In this document: in pieces, positions 44,942-54,254 of the stretch | How the letters are laid out: each line of letters begins with the position of its first letter | How positions within the stretch are numbered: position 1 is the first letter of the stretch | Position numbers and translations under genes: made by a program | Notes under the pieces: generated by a model | What the model saw: only the letters and a program-made list of their open reading frames with translations | Told to the model about the DNA's origin: nothing | Database searches by the model: none | Source of the DNA: Halocatena marina | GTDB taxonomy: Archaea > Halobacteriota > Halobacteria > Halobacteriales > Haloarculaceae | Length of the DNA: 64,000 bases | Assembly: GCF_023276375.1 (NCBI RefSeq) | Contig: NZ_JALLPK010000001.1 | Location: forward strand, 3,596,001-3,660,000 | Reading direction: 5' to 3'

Positions 44942-45724
44942 TTAGTACATCACAATACCGGCAGTCACATTCAGATCTTGCCCGGTCATCCGATCGGCAC
45001 GTTCTGAGCAGAGAAATAGGACCGCGTCTGCCACATCTTGGGCGGTGACAAACTCGTCCATTGGCGAAACCTCACGGAACGCTCGTTCGACCTCCTCGTA
45101 CGGACGACTCTGGCTCTCAGCCTGTCCCTTCATTACGTTCTCTAAGCGTGGACCGCTCACACTCCCTGGACAGACGGCGTTCACCGTTACATCGCGCTCG
45201 GCGAGCTCGACGGCGAGCGTTCGTGTGAATCCGAGTACGCCCATCTTCGATGTGACGTAGGGTGTGCGGTCCCGAAGCGGGCGCTTTCCGCTCATCGAAG
45301 AGAGATTGATGATCCGACCGCCGCCTCCGAGATGGGGGATTGCGGCCTTACTCGCTGAATGCATCGCTCCGAGGTTGACTTCGAGTGTTTGCATGAATGC
45401 TTCGTGGGAGATCTCTTCACAGGGTTTCGTCGGGCCTGCCCGGCCGACGTTGTTCACGAGGATGTCGAGACCGCCAAACTCCCTGATCGCGCGATCAACG
45501 AGTGCGCTGGTCACACTGGGATCGCTTGCGTCACCCTGCAACGTCACAACATTCCCGTCGTTGTTCATGGTCCGGACCGAATCGAGCGCGTCGGCGTCCA
45601 CGTCGTTGACGGCTACGTTTACGCCAGCTCGCGTGAGATGATCGGTGATCTGTCGTCCGATGCCTGTACCAGCGCCCGTGATGGCCGCTGATTCGCCCGG
45701 AATCGTGAGGTCTGCGTGTGGCAC
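44942..45724 (-). CDS. Short-chain dehydrogenase (FabG-like)
   Basis: A 260-residue classical SDR. Glycine motif ITGAGTGIGRQI, the NNVGRAGP segment, and the catalytic SxxYxxxK in SSMSGKRPLRDRTPYVTSKMGVL. The LNVTAGIV-type C-terminus (here DLNVTAGIVMY) is typical of the FabG/3-hydroxyacyl group. It probably oxidises or reduces a secondary alcohol in the same pathway as BKACE. Its stop codon abuts that of the BKACE gene. Confidence 0.93.
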   Translation of the reverse strand: MPHADLTIPGESAAITGAGTGIGRQITDHLTRAGVNVAVNDVDADALDSVRTMNNDGNVVTLQGDASDPSVTSALVDRAIREFGGLDILVNNVGRAGPTKPCEEISHEAFMQTLEVNLGAMHSASKAAIPHLGGGGRIINLSSMSGKRPLRDRTPYVTSKMGVLGFTRTLAVELAERDVTVNAVCPGSVSGPRLENVMKGQAESQSRPYEEVERAFREVSPMDEFVTAQDVADAVLFLCSERADRMTGQDLNVTAGIVMY

Positions 45725-46080
45725 GTCCTGCTACCTTCTCTCGAGCAATAAAATACTATTGACGGTAAATGAATAGAAACAGTAACGCACGGGAGCGACC
45801 GCGCTACCAATTACTGTTCAATCTAATAGAATCAATTTATCGAGAGTGGAGATTCGGGAACTTGGCGCGAATCCACGAGTCAAGCGAGTCGATTTTGCAT
45901 ACTACTGTGTGCCGCCGATCTGCAGAATCAGGAGAAGGTATGATCCGGTGTACAACCCCACAGTAGCAGCAGAACGCTCATCACAGGTCGGACACGATTC
46001 ATATTCACTTTCGTGACGGTAGGGTAACGTAGTTATCAAAAATGCACGTTAGTACGCTTGGAGAGAACCCGGCTCACATC
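45725..46080. other. Gap between the SDR and VOC genes
   Basis: About 355 nt with only short, unconvincing frames. TAAAATACTATTG (about 45747-45759) may serve the SDR gene on the minus strand. Confidence 0.35.
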
Positions 46081-46494
46081 ATGAAAACAAAACAAATTTG
46101 GGCAAACTTATCGGTGCAAGATGTTGAACGAACCAGGGAGTTCTACAGCGCACTCGGCTTTCGATTCAATGACGGTGGTGACAAGGGTGATGAATTGGCC
46201 AGCTTTGTAGTTGGTGACAATGATTTCGTGGTTCATTTCTTCGCTGAAGAAATATTCAAAAGTGAGAGAGGTATTGATAGTGACATCGCAGATTTAAACA
46301 ACGGCAATGAAGTGATGTTCACGGTATCAGCAGACAGTCAAGAGGATGTGGACGAATGGGCAAGAGAGGTAGAGAACGCAGGCGGCACGCTATTTAGCGA
46401 ACCTCAGACAGTCATGGAAACGGAACCGTGGTACGGTTGTGGCTTTGCGGACCCAGACGGCCACAAGTGGAACGTGTTTTATAATGGAGGGTAA
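46081..46494 (+). CDS. VOC/glyoxalase-like protein of probable bacterial origin
   Basis: A 137-residue single vicinal-oxygen-chelate protein. It begins MKTKQIWANLSVQDVERTREFYSALGF and ends GCGFADPDGHKWNVFY, matching a bacterial VOC group known for a conserved KQIWANL start. The codons are A/T-rich for this region (AAA, ACA, TTA), unlike neighbours, and the protein is less acidic. This suggests recent transfer. The ATG 46081 is preferred to 46042. Substrate unknown; typical roles are glyoxalase or drug or catechol dioxygenase activity. Confidence 0.88.
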   Translation: MKTKQIWANLSVQDVERTREFYSALGFRFNDGGDKGDELASFVVGDNDFVVHFFAEEIFKSERGIDSDIADLNNGNEVMFTVSADSQEDVDEWAREVENAGGTLFSEPQTVMETEPWYGCGFADPDGHKWNVFYNGG

Positions 46495-46688
46495 TATCAA
46501 TCGAAATTCCTCGACGACTACAGATGGGTCAACGTAGAGGTTCCGTAGACTCACAGCGCTCTAGTTGTGCGAACAATCCACCGGTCGCTGCACGCTGAAC
46601 ACTTACTACAGATCAATCTCTGATTGTTCGTCAGAACATTCTGTCCCGCTGGTAGTTCACATCAGAAGACTAATACATCGCTGACGAT

Positions 46689-46710
46689 ATATTCATTATA
46701 TAGTGAATAT
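46689..46710. promoter_or_regulatory. Near-perfect palindrome over the monooxygenase start
   Basis: A 22-nt palindrome with a single mismatched pair (t at 46696, g at 46703), made of arms ATATTCA and TGAATAT around an AT-rich centre. It overlaps the ATG at 46709 and the likely promoter. A dimeric repressor bound here would block transcription; its regulator is not adjacent. Confidence 0.6.
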
Positions 46711-47917
46711 GGGAAATGGTGCTACAGAAGAGACACAGCAAACAGAGGGAAGTGTGATCATCTGTGGTGCTGGAATTGCGGGTCTCACACTGGCGTGGTG
46801 GATGGATCGAATAGGGTGGGACGTTCTCGTTCTCGAAATCGCGTCTGGACTGCGCGATGAGGGTTACATGATCGACTTCCTCAGCTCCGGTTATGATGTG
46901 GCAGAACGAATGGATCTCATACATCGGCTGGAGGAGGTTCAGCAGCCAGTTTCAGAAGTTGTAAACGTGAACGAGAACGGCGAGCGAGTGTCAGAGATGG
47001 ATTATGAGTTGTTCCGACAGCTGCAAAATGGGCGTCTGTTGGCACTGATGCGAGGTGATCTCGAGCGAGAACTACACGCTGCTCTCTCTGATGATGTCGA
47101 GATTCGCTACGGGCTCACGGTCGATGAGGTGCAACAGGATGAGCAAGCGGTGGACGTGACACTCTCCGATGGAACCCGTGAGAGCGTCGAGTTGCTCGTC
47201 GGAGCCGATGGCATTCATTCCCGTGTGCGCGAACTGGTGTTCGGTGATGAGAGCCAGTACCTCCGATATTTGAAGTATCACACTGGCGCATTCATCTTCG
47301 AAGACGAGTCTATTCGACGGAAACTCGATGGACAGTTTCAGAACTTGACCGTTCCCAACCGCACTATTGGGTGTTATCCCCTACAAGACGGCACGCTGGC
47401 TACGTTTTTCGTCCATCGAACACCGAATGCAGAACGACCGCCGTCGCCGTATGAGACACTGAAACAGCGATACGGAGATCTCGATTGGATCGTTCCCGAG
47501 CTACTCGAACACTGTACAGACGTTGATAGCATCTACTACGATCAGGTCGCACAAATTGAGCTCCCTCGTTGGAGCAAGGGCCGTGTGACGCTTGTGGGGG
47601 ATGCCTGTCAGGCCGTTTCCCTGTTAGCGGGACAGGGTGCGTCTTTGGCGATGGGTGGTGCCTACGTACTGGCCCAAAAACTTCGTGACGATGGACCGAT
47701 CGAGGAACGTCTCAATCGATACGAATCGCACATGAAGCCAGAGATTCAGGAAAAGCAAGCCGCTGGCCGACGAGCAGCGAAATGGCTCTTTCCCCCGAGT
47801 CAGTGGCATATTACGGTCCGTGATACCGCTCTCAAAGTGGCTCGATACCCCGGCGGATCTCACCTCCTCAAACCAGTCCTTAAGATGGGAACCGAGAGCG
47901 TTGTCAACGGGATCTGA
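46709..47917 (+). CDS. FAD-dependent monooxygenase (PHBH/PheA-like)
   Basis: A 402-residue flavoprotein hydroxylase. The N-terminal FAD fold is IICGAGIAGLTLAWWMDRIGWDVLVLE, the second motif DGIHSRVRELVFG and the flavin-binding GDACQAVSLLAGQGASLAMGGAYVLA near residue 300. It resembles aromatic or polyketide hydroxylases of the FAD_binding_3 group and hydroxylates an unknown substrate using NAD(P)H and oxygen. ATG 46709 is used; a GTG two codons upstream lies inside the palindrome. Monocistronic, probably repressor-controlled. Confidence 0.92.
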   Translation: MGNGATEETQQTEGSVIICGAGIAGLTLAWWMDRIGWDVLVLEIASGLRDEGYMIDFLSSGYDVAERMDLIHRLEEVQQPVSEVVNVNENGERVSEMDYELFRQLQNGRLLALMRGDLERELHAALSDDVEIRYGLTVDEVQQDEQAVDVTLSDGTRESVELLVGADGIHSRVRELVFGDESQYLRYLKYHTGAFIFEDESIRRKLDGQFQNLTVPNRTIGCYPLQDGTLATFFVHRTPNAERPPSPYETLKQRYGDLDWIVPELLEHCTDVDSIYYDQVAQIELPRWSKGRVTLVGDACQAVSLLAGQGASLAMGGAYVLAQKLRDDGPIEERLNRYESHMKPEIQEKQAAGRRAAKWLFPPSQWHITVRDTALKVARYPGGSHLLKPVLKMGTESVVNGI

Positions 47918-47938
47918 GTTGCCCTCGGGGTGTGACCG

Positions 47939-48340
47939 TCATCGATCGTCGGGCCACGCGACGCTTAGACCGAGCATGAGCGCCGCGATCCACGTCCCAA
48001 TAGCAGTGACAATGTAGTAGAGTGACCCGCTCGTTCGTGCGTGTAACGTACTGTTGATCGTTCCAATCACGACAAATGAGAGAAACACCGTGATACCAAA
48101 CCGCCAGACTGTCTCTGTTCGGATATTCGGAAACGTATAATCGACATAGCAAGCGACACACACTGCAACGAGGCTTCCCAGTTGCATCGTCGATCCAAAT
48201 GGTTCGTTAATCAGAGAAACATCGAGGATAGTCCCGAGTCCAGCATGTATTGCAAGCCCGAACGCACACCAGAGTGAAACTAATCGAGCAGTGTTCGAAA
48301 AACCATTCCTGATGTTCTCAAACGCGCTTTCGTCACTCAT
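47939..48340 (-). CDS. Four-helix membrane protein, unknown
   Basis: A 133-residue integral membrane protein with about four helices (LVSLWCAFGLAIHAGLGTIL, LGSLVAVCVACYVDY, FGITVFLSFVVIGTINS, YYIVTAIGTWIAALMLGL). The start overlaps the stop of the PQQ-type propeller gene by 8 nt, so the two are cotranscribed on the minus strand. No family recognised. Confidence 0.75.
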   Translation of the reverse strand: MSDESAFENIRNGFSNTARLVSLWCAFGLAIHAGLGTILDVSLINEPFGSTMQLGSLVAVCVACYVDYTFPNIRTETVWRFGITVFLSFVVIGTINSTLHARTSGSLYYIVTAIGTWIAALMLGLSVAWPDDR

Positions 48341-49514
48341 CGGTCAGGGCAAAGAGTGTTCCATCGAGCATCACGTACAACGTATCGCCAACGACGATCG
48401 GCGAGTTCTGAATGCTTGCTGCTTCGGATTTTCTCACGAGAAATCGCTCTGCTCCGGTTGCTGTGTCGAACGCAACGACGCCGTGTTTGAGACCAACGTA
48501 GAGCGTCTCTTCAGTGAGCGCTGGTGCGCTTCCTGTGGTGATCGCTTCTTGTTTCCTGCTCCACCGGATATCTCCAGTGCTCGCGTCGAGGGCGAGTACA
48601 CGGTTCGTCTCGCCAACTGCGAGGTAGACTGTTGTTCCATCTGAAACTGGTTTGAGTTCCGCTCCAGCTGTCGCCAGTGAGTGCGTCCAGAGTGTCGATC
48701 CGTCGGTGAGATCCAGCGCGTACAACGGTCCTGTCCCGTAATACACCGTCTCGTTCGTGACGCACGGCCCAATCCGATACGCGTCGTTGCGCTTTATTTC
48801 TCGTGTCCATTCTACGGACCCTGATGCTGCGTCAACAGCACCGAAGACGCCGTCGTAGCCAATCGAGCCAACCAGCTGTCCCTGTGCGTACGCTTTCGGG
48901 TGCAGCCTTGTCTCTGCTTTCCAGCGTTCGAGTCCCGAGCTGGCGTCGACGGCAGCGAGTACGTCGCCATACGAGATATACACTGTATTACCCACACGAA
49001 GCATCTCGTCGAGACTGGTGGTTTCGTACTCCCACTGCGCATTCCCGTTGGCTGGATTGACCGCGTAGAGATCGTTCGCTCCGACGAACAGCTGGCCGTT
49101 ACCAAGGACTGGAGACACTCCGGTCGACAGTTGTTCGCCACCCCACGGAAGCGTTCCGAGTCGGGTAAGCTGCCACTGTCTCTCTCCCTCTATCGCGTCG
49201 ACTGCGGTGAGCGAATGGTGTGACGTGACGTAAATCTGTTCGCCTGAGCTGATGAGCTTTCGCCGCGTTAATTGCTCCTCGCCGAGTTCGGTTTGCCATG
49301 CGACCGCTGGCTCTCGTGTCGGGCCAGTTTCACTCCCAGCGTATCCGGTTCGTGCTGGATCGTGTTGTTCCATCGGCCACGCATCTCGTTCGACCGTCAC
49401 AGCATGAGGGTGACTTTTGAACCAGCGTTGCGGAAGAACGCTGCTTCCGATTGCGAGGCCGATGCCGACCGCAAAAGTCTGGCGACGGGTAAGCGGGGAC
49501 CGATCTTGAAGCAC
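48333..49514 (-). CDS. PQQ-type beta-propeller protein with Tat-like signal
   Basis: A 393-residue exported protein. The N-terminus SPLTRRQTFAVGIGLAIGSSVLP looks like a twin-arginine signal (RRQ followed by a hydrophobic stretch). The mature part contains about seven PQQ/YWTD-like blades (WQTELGEEQLTRRKLISSGEQIY, AVDASSGLERWKAE, ALDLTDGSTLWTH, AFDTATGAERFLV). In haloarchaea such propellers are surface or periplasm-side proteins of unknown role. Cotranscribed with a membrane protein (8-nt overlap). Confidence 0.87.
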   Translation of the reverse strand: MLQDRSPLTRRQTFAVGIGLAIGSSVLPQRWFKSHPHAVTVERDAWPMEQHDPARTGYAGSETGPTREPAVAWQTELGEEQLTRRKLISSGEQIYVTSHHSLTAVDAIEGERQWQLTRLGTLPWGGEQLSTGVSPVLGNGQLFVGANDLYAVNPANGNAQWEYETTSLDEMLRVGNTVYISYGDVLAAVDASSGLERWKAETRLHPKAYAQGQLVGSIGYDGVFGAVDAASGSVEWTREIKRNDAYRIGPCVTNETVYYGTGPLYALDLTDGSTLWTHSLATAGAELKPVSDGTTVYLAVGETNRVLALDASTGDIRWSRKQEAITTGSAPALTEETLYVGLKHGVVAFDTATGAERFLVRKSEAASIQNSPIVVGDTLYVMLDGTLFALTDE

Positions 49515-49648
49515 AAGTGGTAGTTCTCGTCACACTATATCATTTCACTGATTCGTGACTAGATTAATTTAGGGCGGGTTGTTTGCGATGAAGACGAGGA
49601 ATACGTCCAGCGTGAGCGATCTATACTGATGTCACCGATCGATATCGC

Positions 49649-50665
49649 TCACCGCCGGGAAGTGGTGCGAGTCTGGTCACGTTCGACCGTCCTGAGATGG
49701 TCGATGCGCTCGTCGGTTGCTGGATGGGTTGCCAGTGCAGAGCGGAGGTATCGCTCGTACAGCCGGTGATGGACCCGTCGAATCCGGAGTCGAGGACCCC
49801 AGAGGATCGGTCGGCGTCCCTCGTAGGTGAGTTTCGGTCCCCGTTCCTCGTTCGAATCGGGAACGATCGATAACGAGGCAAGCGCAGCCTCACGAGCGTC
49901 CCGGTCGGGCGCTGAGGGAACGTCATCGTCGAGCGTCTTGAGGGCGCTCGCTAGCGCTGCAGAATCGCCGAGCAACGCGCTTGCGCCGCGGTCGGCGGCG
50001 ATTTCTCGTGAACGAGACAGCGAGGCGACCAGTAGGCGGCCGACTCCCCAGAAGGCGTAGGAGCAGATCGCAACCACCAGCAGGGCGAAATGTCCCATAC
50101 TACGGAGCGTCCGTCCGAGGTTCCGAGCACTCGCTAGTGGGAGTTCGACGAGCGTCATCACGGTCGCATCGCGGTTCTTGATGTGTGCGACCTCGTGGGC
50201 GACGACGGCATCCAGTTCGTCGGCGTCAAGCGCGTCGAGCAACCCTGTTGAGACGACGAGTTTCGTGTCGTCGACCGAGATGCCGGTCGTCATCGCCAGC
50301 GGGCGCTCACGGTCAGTAATATACACAGACGGGGTCGGAATATCGGCGATCTGTGCGATCCGTGTGACCGTTGCGTGGAGGTCAGGGTACGCCGCTGGAC
50401 CAACGGGAAAAGCGTCGAACGTCTCGGCGGCGTCCTTTCGCAATGCTCGCCAAAGAATGATGATGCCTACAATGAGCGTCATCACGCCACCGAGAGCGAG
50501 CCGGTGTTCGAAGGGCAATTGAAGACCGAATAGTCCACTAAACCATTCGACCCCCCACGCTAAGAAGACGGTGATGCTGGTGGCGAACGCAGTTGTGAGC
50601 GCTGCCAGCGCGAGCAGTGTTAGTGCCATCCGTCGTTGGAGGTGTCTGTCAAGAGACCAATCCAT
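49649..50665 (-). CDS. M48 family zinc metalloprotease (HtpX-like)
   Basis: A 338-residue membrane protease. The active site is HEVAHIKNRD (HExxH). A later SREIAADRGASALLG supplies the third metal ligand. Two membrane helices near residues 20-70 and two more around residues 180-210 (MGHFALLVVAICSYAFWGVGRLLV). HtpX-type enzymes degrade misfolded membrane proteins. The ATG 50665 has a TATA-like GATTTATAC (50686-50696, minus strand) 22-32 nt upstream. Confidence 0.93.
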   Translation of the reverse strand: MDWSLDRHLQRRMALTLLALAALTTAFATSITVFLAWGVEWFSGLFGLQLPFEHRLALGGVMTLIVGIIILWRALRKDAAETFDAFPVGPAAYPDLHATVTRIAQIADIPTPSVYITDRERPLAMTTGISVDDTKLVVSTGLLDALDADELDAVVAHEVAHIKNRDATVMTLVELPLASARNLGRTLRSMGHFALLVVAICSYAFWGVGRLLVASLSRSREIAADRGASALLGDSAALASALKTLDDDVPSAPDRDAREAALASLSIVPDSNEERGPKLTYEGRRPILWGPRLRIRRVHHRLYERYLRSALATHPATDERIDHLRTVERDQTRTTSRR

Positions 50666-51249
50666 GCGTCTATTTCGTGACAACACAGTATAAATCTTCT
50701 CGTCGTCATCGTGTGCAGAGATGTCGGAACCAGACGGCTATGAGAGCACGCAGGCTCTTCGAAACAGAATACACCAAATAAGTGAGTACAATCTACGAAC
50801 TGCGGCCGTTGAACCACCATAACGAAGCTCCATTGATGGTTCGTTCATCGATACTCGTCATTTTCATCAAAATTCTGTTCTCGATGTTTACTTGTCTATT
50901 GGGAACAATCTGGTCGGTGTGTTGAGGAACCATCAGATTTATACCTAGTGTCATCCACATTCTGCGTGAAACGTTCTATGGCCGACCGGCATGCGTGTCG
51001 TCCGGTGTTTGATCCGCTCGCGCCTCCCGCCGCGAAACGAGCCCGATAGCTGCAGCACTCGGGATCGTTTCGCTACGTTCTGTAGTTGAAATTCACTGAC
51101 AGAACAAACACGCATATGCCAATCTTCGCTGAGATGCCGGTGTCCCACCGGGATTCTCTCGACCACGTATCGACTTTCACAGCACAGATATATCGCTTGC
51201 GGTCACACCGACCGCTTGGAGGGGAGCCGAGAATCACGGGTGATGGCCG
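50666..51249. other. Gap between M48 and MFS genes
   Basis: About 580 nt. AT-rich first half and a GC-richer second half. A short frame at 50980-51051 (product MADRHACRPV...) follows a TATA-like GATTTATACC (50936-50945) but is only 23 codons long. No supported gene. Confidence 0.35.
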
Positions 51250-52539
51250 ATGACCACCAGCACGGCCGATGAGCCGTCGTTGTGGCGAAATCAAAACTTC
51301 TGGCGATTCTTCGCTGGGCAGTTCGTGACGAACGCCGGCGACAGCCTCTACACCGTCGCTATTCTGTGGCTCGTCTTTGAGCTCAGCGGTTCAACTATCC
51401 TCTCTGGGATTGCGAATGCGCTGTTGTTGCTCCCGTGGCTCTTGCAGATACTCGCCGGGCCGATCGTAGATCGACTGCCACTCAGACCCATCCTCGTCGG
51501 ATCACAAGCTCTGCAGGGAATCGTCGTGCTCGTGCTCCCGCTCGCCGCCGTGACAGGCAGGCTGAGCGTCGGTGTGCTGCTCGCGGTCGCCTCGGTGCTA
51601 ACGCTGACAACGGTGCTGATGGCACCGATGCAGGCGACGCTCGTCCCACGAATTGTCGCCGACGCGCGGCTGTCGCGGGCCAACTCTGCGCTCTCGACTG
51701 TCACGCTCGGACTGGACATGGTGTTCGACGCCCTCGGCGGCGTGTTTATCGCTGTCTTCGGCGCAACGACGCTGTTCCTGTTCGATTCAATCACGTTTGC
51801 CGTCGCGGGTCTACTGTTCGCCGGAATCACAGTGCCGGTGTCCTCCACGGACGGAGAGCCTGAAGCCACTAACGAGTCGGTGTTCGGATCGTACGTCGCC
51901 GACCTGCAGGCGGGGGTTGACGTACTCCGTGGGAGCGTGTTCGTCGATCTGGTGCTTATGACGGCCGTTTTCAACCTCGCTACCGGAGTAACGCTTGCAA
52001 TCCTACCAGCGTTCGGTGATGCGCGCGGTGGACCCGCTGTCTATGGGTTGTTGCTCGGCGCGCTCGGTATCGGCCGACTCGTCGGATCACTCGTCGCACC
52101 CTTCTTCGAGCGTGTTGCGTACGGCCGGCTGAAGCTTGTCGGTGAATCACTGGCCGCCTGCTGCTGGTTTGCCGCGGCGCACGCACCGTCACCCTCGCTC
52201 ACCGTCGTCCTGTTCGGACTCGCGTGGGTTCCTGCAGGCATCAGCGGTGTACTTACGGCGACGCTGAATCAGACCATGTTTCCGAGCGATCTCCTCGGAC
52301 GTGTGTCTTCTATCAAGGGAACCGCCTCCGGAGCTACGCTGCCGCTCGGCTCACTCGTCGGCGGCCTCGTTGCCGAGGTGCTGGGCACGACGACCACGAT
52401 GGGGCTGGCCGCGGCTGGGTTCGGGTTCACGGGACTGTACTTTCTTGTTCATCCGCAACTCCGGCGTCTCCCACCGGTCGCTGACGCCTCTCCTGAGACA
52501 TTCGACGTGACAGTATCATCTTCTCACGATCAGGGGTAG
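51250..52539 (+). CDS. MFS transporter (EntS-like, MFS_3)
   Basis: A 429-residue secondary exporter with about twelve helices. The N-terminus FWRFFAGQFVTNAGDSLYTVAILWLVFELSGS and the LAGPIVDRLPLRPILVGSQ loop place it with the MFS_3/enterobactin-exporter-like group. The second half repeats the pattern (GLLLGALGIGRLVGSLVAPFFERV, LLGRVSSIKGTASGATLPLGSLVGG). It is richer in Leu/Gly/Ala and visibly more GC-rich than its neighbours. Substrate unknown. Confidence 0.92.
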   Translation: MTTSTADEPSLWRNQNFWRFFAGQFVTNAGDSLYTVAILWLVFELSGSTILSGIANALLLLPWLLQILAGPIVDRLPLRPILVGSQALQGIVVLVLPLAAVTGRLSVGVLLAVASVLTLTTVLMAPMQATLVPRIVADARLSRANSALSTVTLGLDMVFDALGGVFIAVFGATTLFLFDSITFAVAGLLFAGITVPVSSTDGEPEATNESVFGSYVADLQAGVDVLRGSVFVDLVLMTAVFNLATGVTLAILPAFGDARGGPAVYGLLLGALGIGRLVGSLVAPFFERVAYGRLKLVGESLAACCWFAAAHAPSPSLTVVLFGLAWVPAGISGVLTATLNQTMFPSDLLGRVSSIKGTASGATLPLGSLVGGLVAEVLGTTTTMGLAAAGFGFTGLYFLVHPQLRRLPPVADASPETFDVTVSSSHDQG

Positions 52540-52952
52540 GATGACGTACCTGTCCATATTTTTGTAGAGAGTGGGAGAGCTGCGTGATACGGTGTGTTGC
52601 CCTCTGTTTACCGATGGCAACTGGACCCATCATGACTCACTGAAAGACACACAATCGCTGTCTTCCGCAACTCTCGACATTTCACAAGTGTGATAGAATA
52701 GTAGATCTGATGCACGGATCAGTAGACGGATTTCCTTTCCAGATCCCGACTCTCTTGTGACACGAGACTGTGGAGAAGTCCGAAAGCAAGGCGGCGGCTC
52801 CCCCGACTGATCAATAGCATTGAATTGTTGACTTGTTTGTTAAATATCTTATCAGAAGTGGATTAGAGATGCACGTCTGTTCAAATATGCCTGAATGGGT
52901 GGAATTTATCTATTAGTGACTTGTGCTTCTATCTTACAGTTTAGTCGTACTC
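52540..52952. other. Leader region of the YhaO/YhaN-like operon
   Basis: About 410 nt without a supported gene. AT-rich TATA-like tracts (GTTAAATATC around 52848 and GGAATTTATC around 52898-52907) precede the operon start by about 45-105 nt, so the transcript may have a short leader. Confidence 0.4.
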
Positions 52953-54254
52953 ATGAAGGACGCCCTAAAACTACTCTGTACAGGAGATTTCCACCTCGGC
53001 CGCCACCCGAGTCGAATTCCGGACAGTTTGGATGGTCCCAAACTGTCTCCCACATCCGTTTGGTTGTCGATTGTCCAGAACGCCATCGACAGTGATGTCG
53101 ATGCTGTCGTGATCGCTGGCGATGTCGTAGATCAGGAAAATCGGTACTTCGAGGCGTATGGAGCGTTTGAGGACGGGATTTCCCGACTCCACGAAGAGGA
53201 AATTCCAGTCGTCGTGGTAGCTGGGAATCACGACGCTGATGTTCTCCCAGAGATGATCGACAATCTCGACTTTGGTACCCTCCAGTTTCTCGGGAGGGAC
53301 GGTGAGTGGGAACGCTGGACTCTCGAACGGGACGGCGAGCCGCTTGCGCATTTCGATGGGTGGTCGTTCCCGTCCGAACACGTCTACGAGTCACCGCTCG
53401 ACGAGTACGATCTCCCAAAGGTTGATGGCGTACCTCACATTGGCGTACTTCACGCTGACCTCAACTCGCGTAAAAGTCAGTACGCGCCAGTCCAGTCTCG
53501 TGCACTCCGCGACACGTCGGCAGATGCCTGGTTACTCGGTCATATTCACAGTCCGGCGATCCAAATCGACTCACAGCCGCTGGCCCTCTACTCAGGATCA
53601 CCACAACCTCTCGATCCAGGAGAACAGCAGACCCACGGCCCGTGGACAATCACAATTTCTCAGGCAGGGAAAGTGCGTGCTGAGCAGGTTCCTTTAGCCT
53701 CAGTTCGCTATGATCACATTTCAGTCGACGTGTCCGGTGCGGGCGACGCAGAAGAAGTGGCTTCCATACTTTCGGAGGAGATTACAGAGCGCGTTCGCTC
53801 CGAACTCGATACCAGCGCCTTGGAGGTCAGCCTCATCAGAGTTCGTCTCACAGGCCGGACGGATGCACACTCGGCGCTTGTTGATCAGCATCGATCGATG
53901 GAGCGTGAACTCAAGTTCAACGAGGATTCAGTTTCGATCCGGGTCGAATCGATCGAGGTCGACACCCGTCCAGCAATTGACCTCGAAGCCCTCTCAGAAG
54001 GAGACAACGCGGTCGCATATCTCGCTGGTCTCTTGTTAGAAATCGAGAACGGTGATCCTCACGAGAACTATCCGGACCTGATTGACGGTTCGTTGGCTGC
54101 GATGCATAAGGCTCACAATGCGAACGCATACACACCTCTCCGACGCGAAACCGAACTCGATGAGCCAGACGAAGCTGACGCAATCGAATGTCTCGAACAG
54201 CAGGCACGAGTGCTGCTTGACACCTTGCTCAGACAGAAGGAGGGTACTGCATGA
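52953..54254 (+). CDS. SbcD/YhaO-like metallophosphoesterase nuclease
   Basis: A 433-residue calcineurin-like phosphoesterase of the DNA-repair exonuclease type. Metal-site motifs: CTGDFHLGRHPS (D-x-H), IAGDVVDQENR (GD), VAGNHDADV (GNHD), LHADLN and LLGHIHSP (GHxH). The C-terminal part contains the extra domain found in YhaO/SbcD. ATG 52953 is chosen by similarity; a frame extends upstream to 52923. Its stop overlaps the start of the ATPase gene (ATGA at 54251-54254), forming a tight operon typical of SbcCD and YhaO-YhaN pairs. Confidence 0.93.
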   Translation: MKDALKLLCTGDFHLGRHPSRIPDSLDGPKLSPTSVWLSIVQNAIDSDVDAVVIAGDVVDQENRYFEAYGAFEDGISRLHEEEIPVVVVAGNHDADVLPEMIDNLDFGTLQFLGRDGEWERWTLERDGEPLAHFDGWSFPSEHVYESPLDEYDLPKVDGVPHIGVLHADLNSRKSQYAPVQSRALRDTSADAWLLGHIHSPAIQIDSQPLALYSGSPQPLDPGEQQTHGPWTITISQAGKVRAEQVPLASVRYDHISVDVSGAGDAEEVASILSEEITERVRSELDTSALEVSLIRVRLTGRTDAHSALVDQHRSMERELKFNEDSVSIRVESIEVDTRPAIDLEALSEGDNAVAYLAGLLLEIENGDPHENYPDLIDGSLAAMHKAHNANAYTPLRRETELDEPDEADAIECLEQQARVLLDTLLRQKEGTA

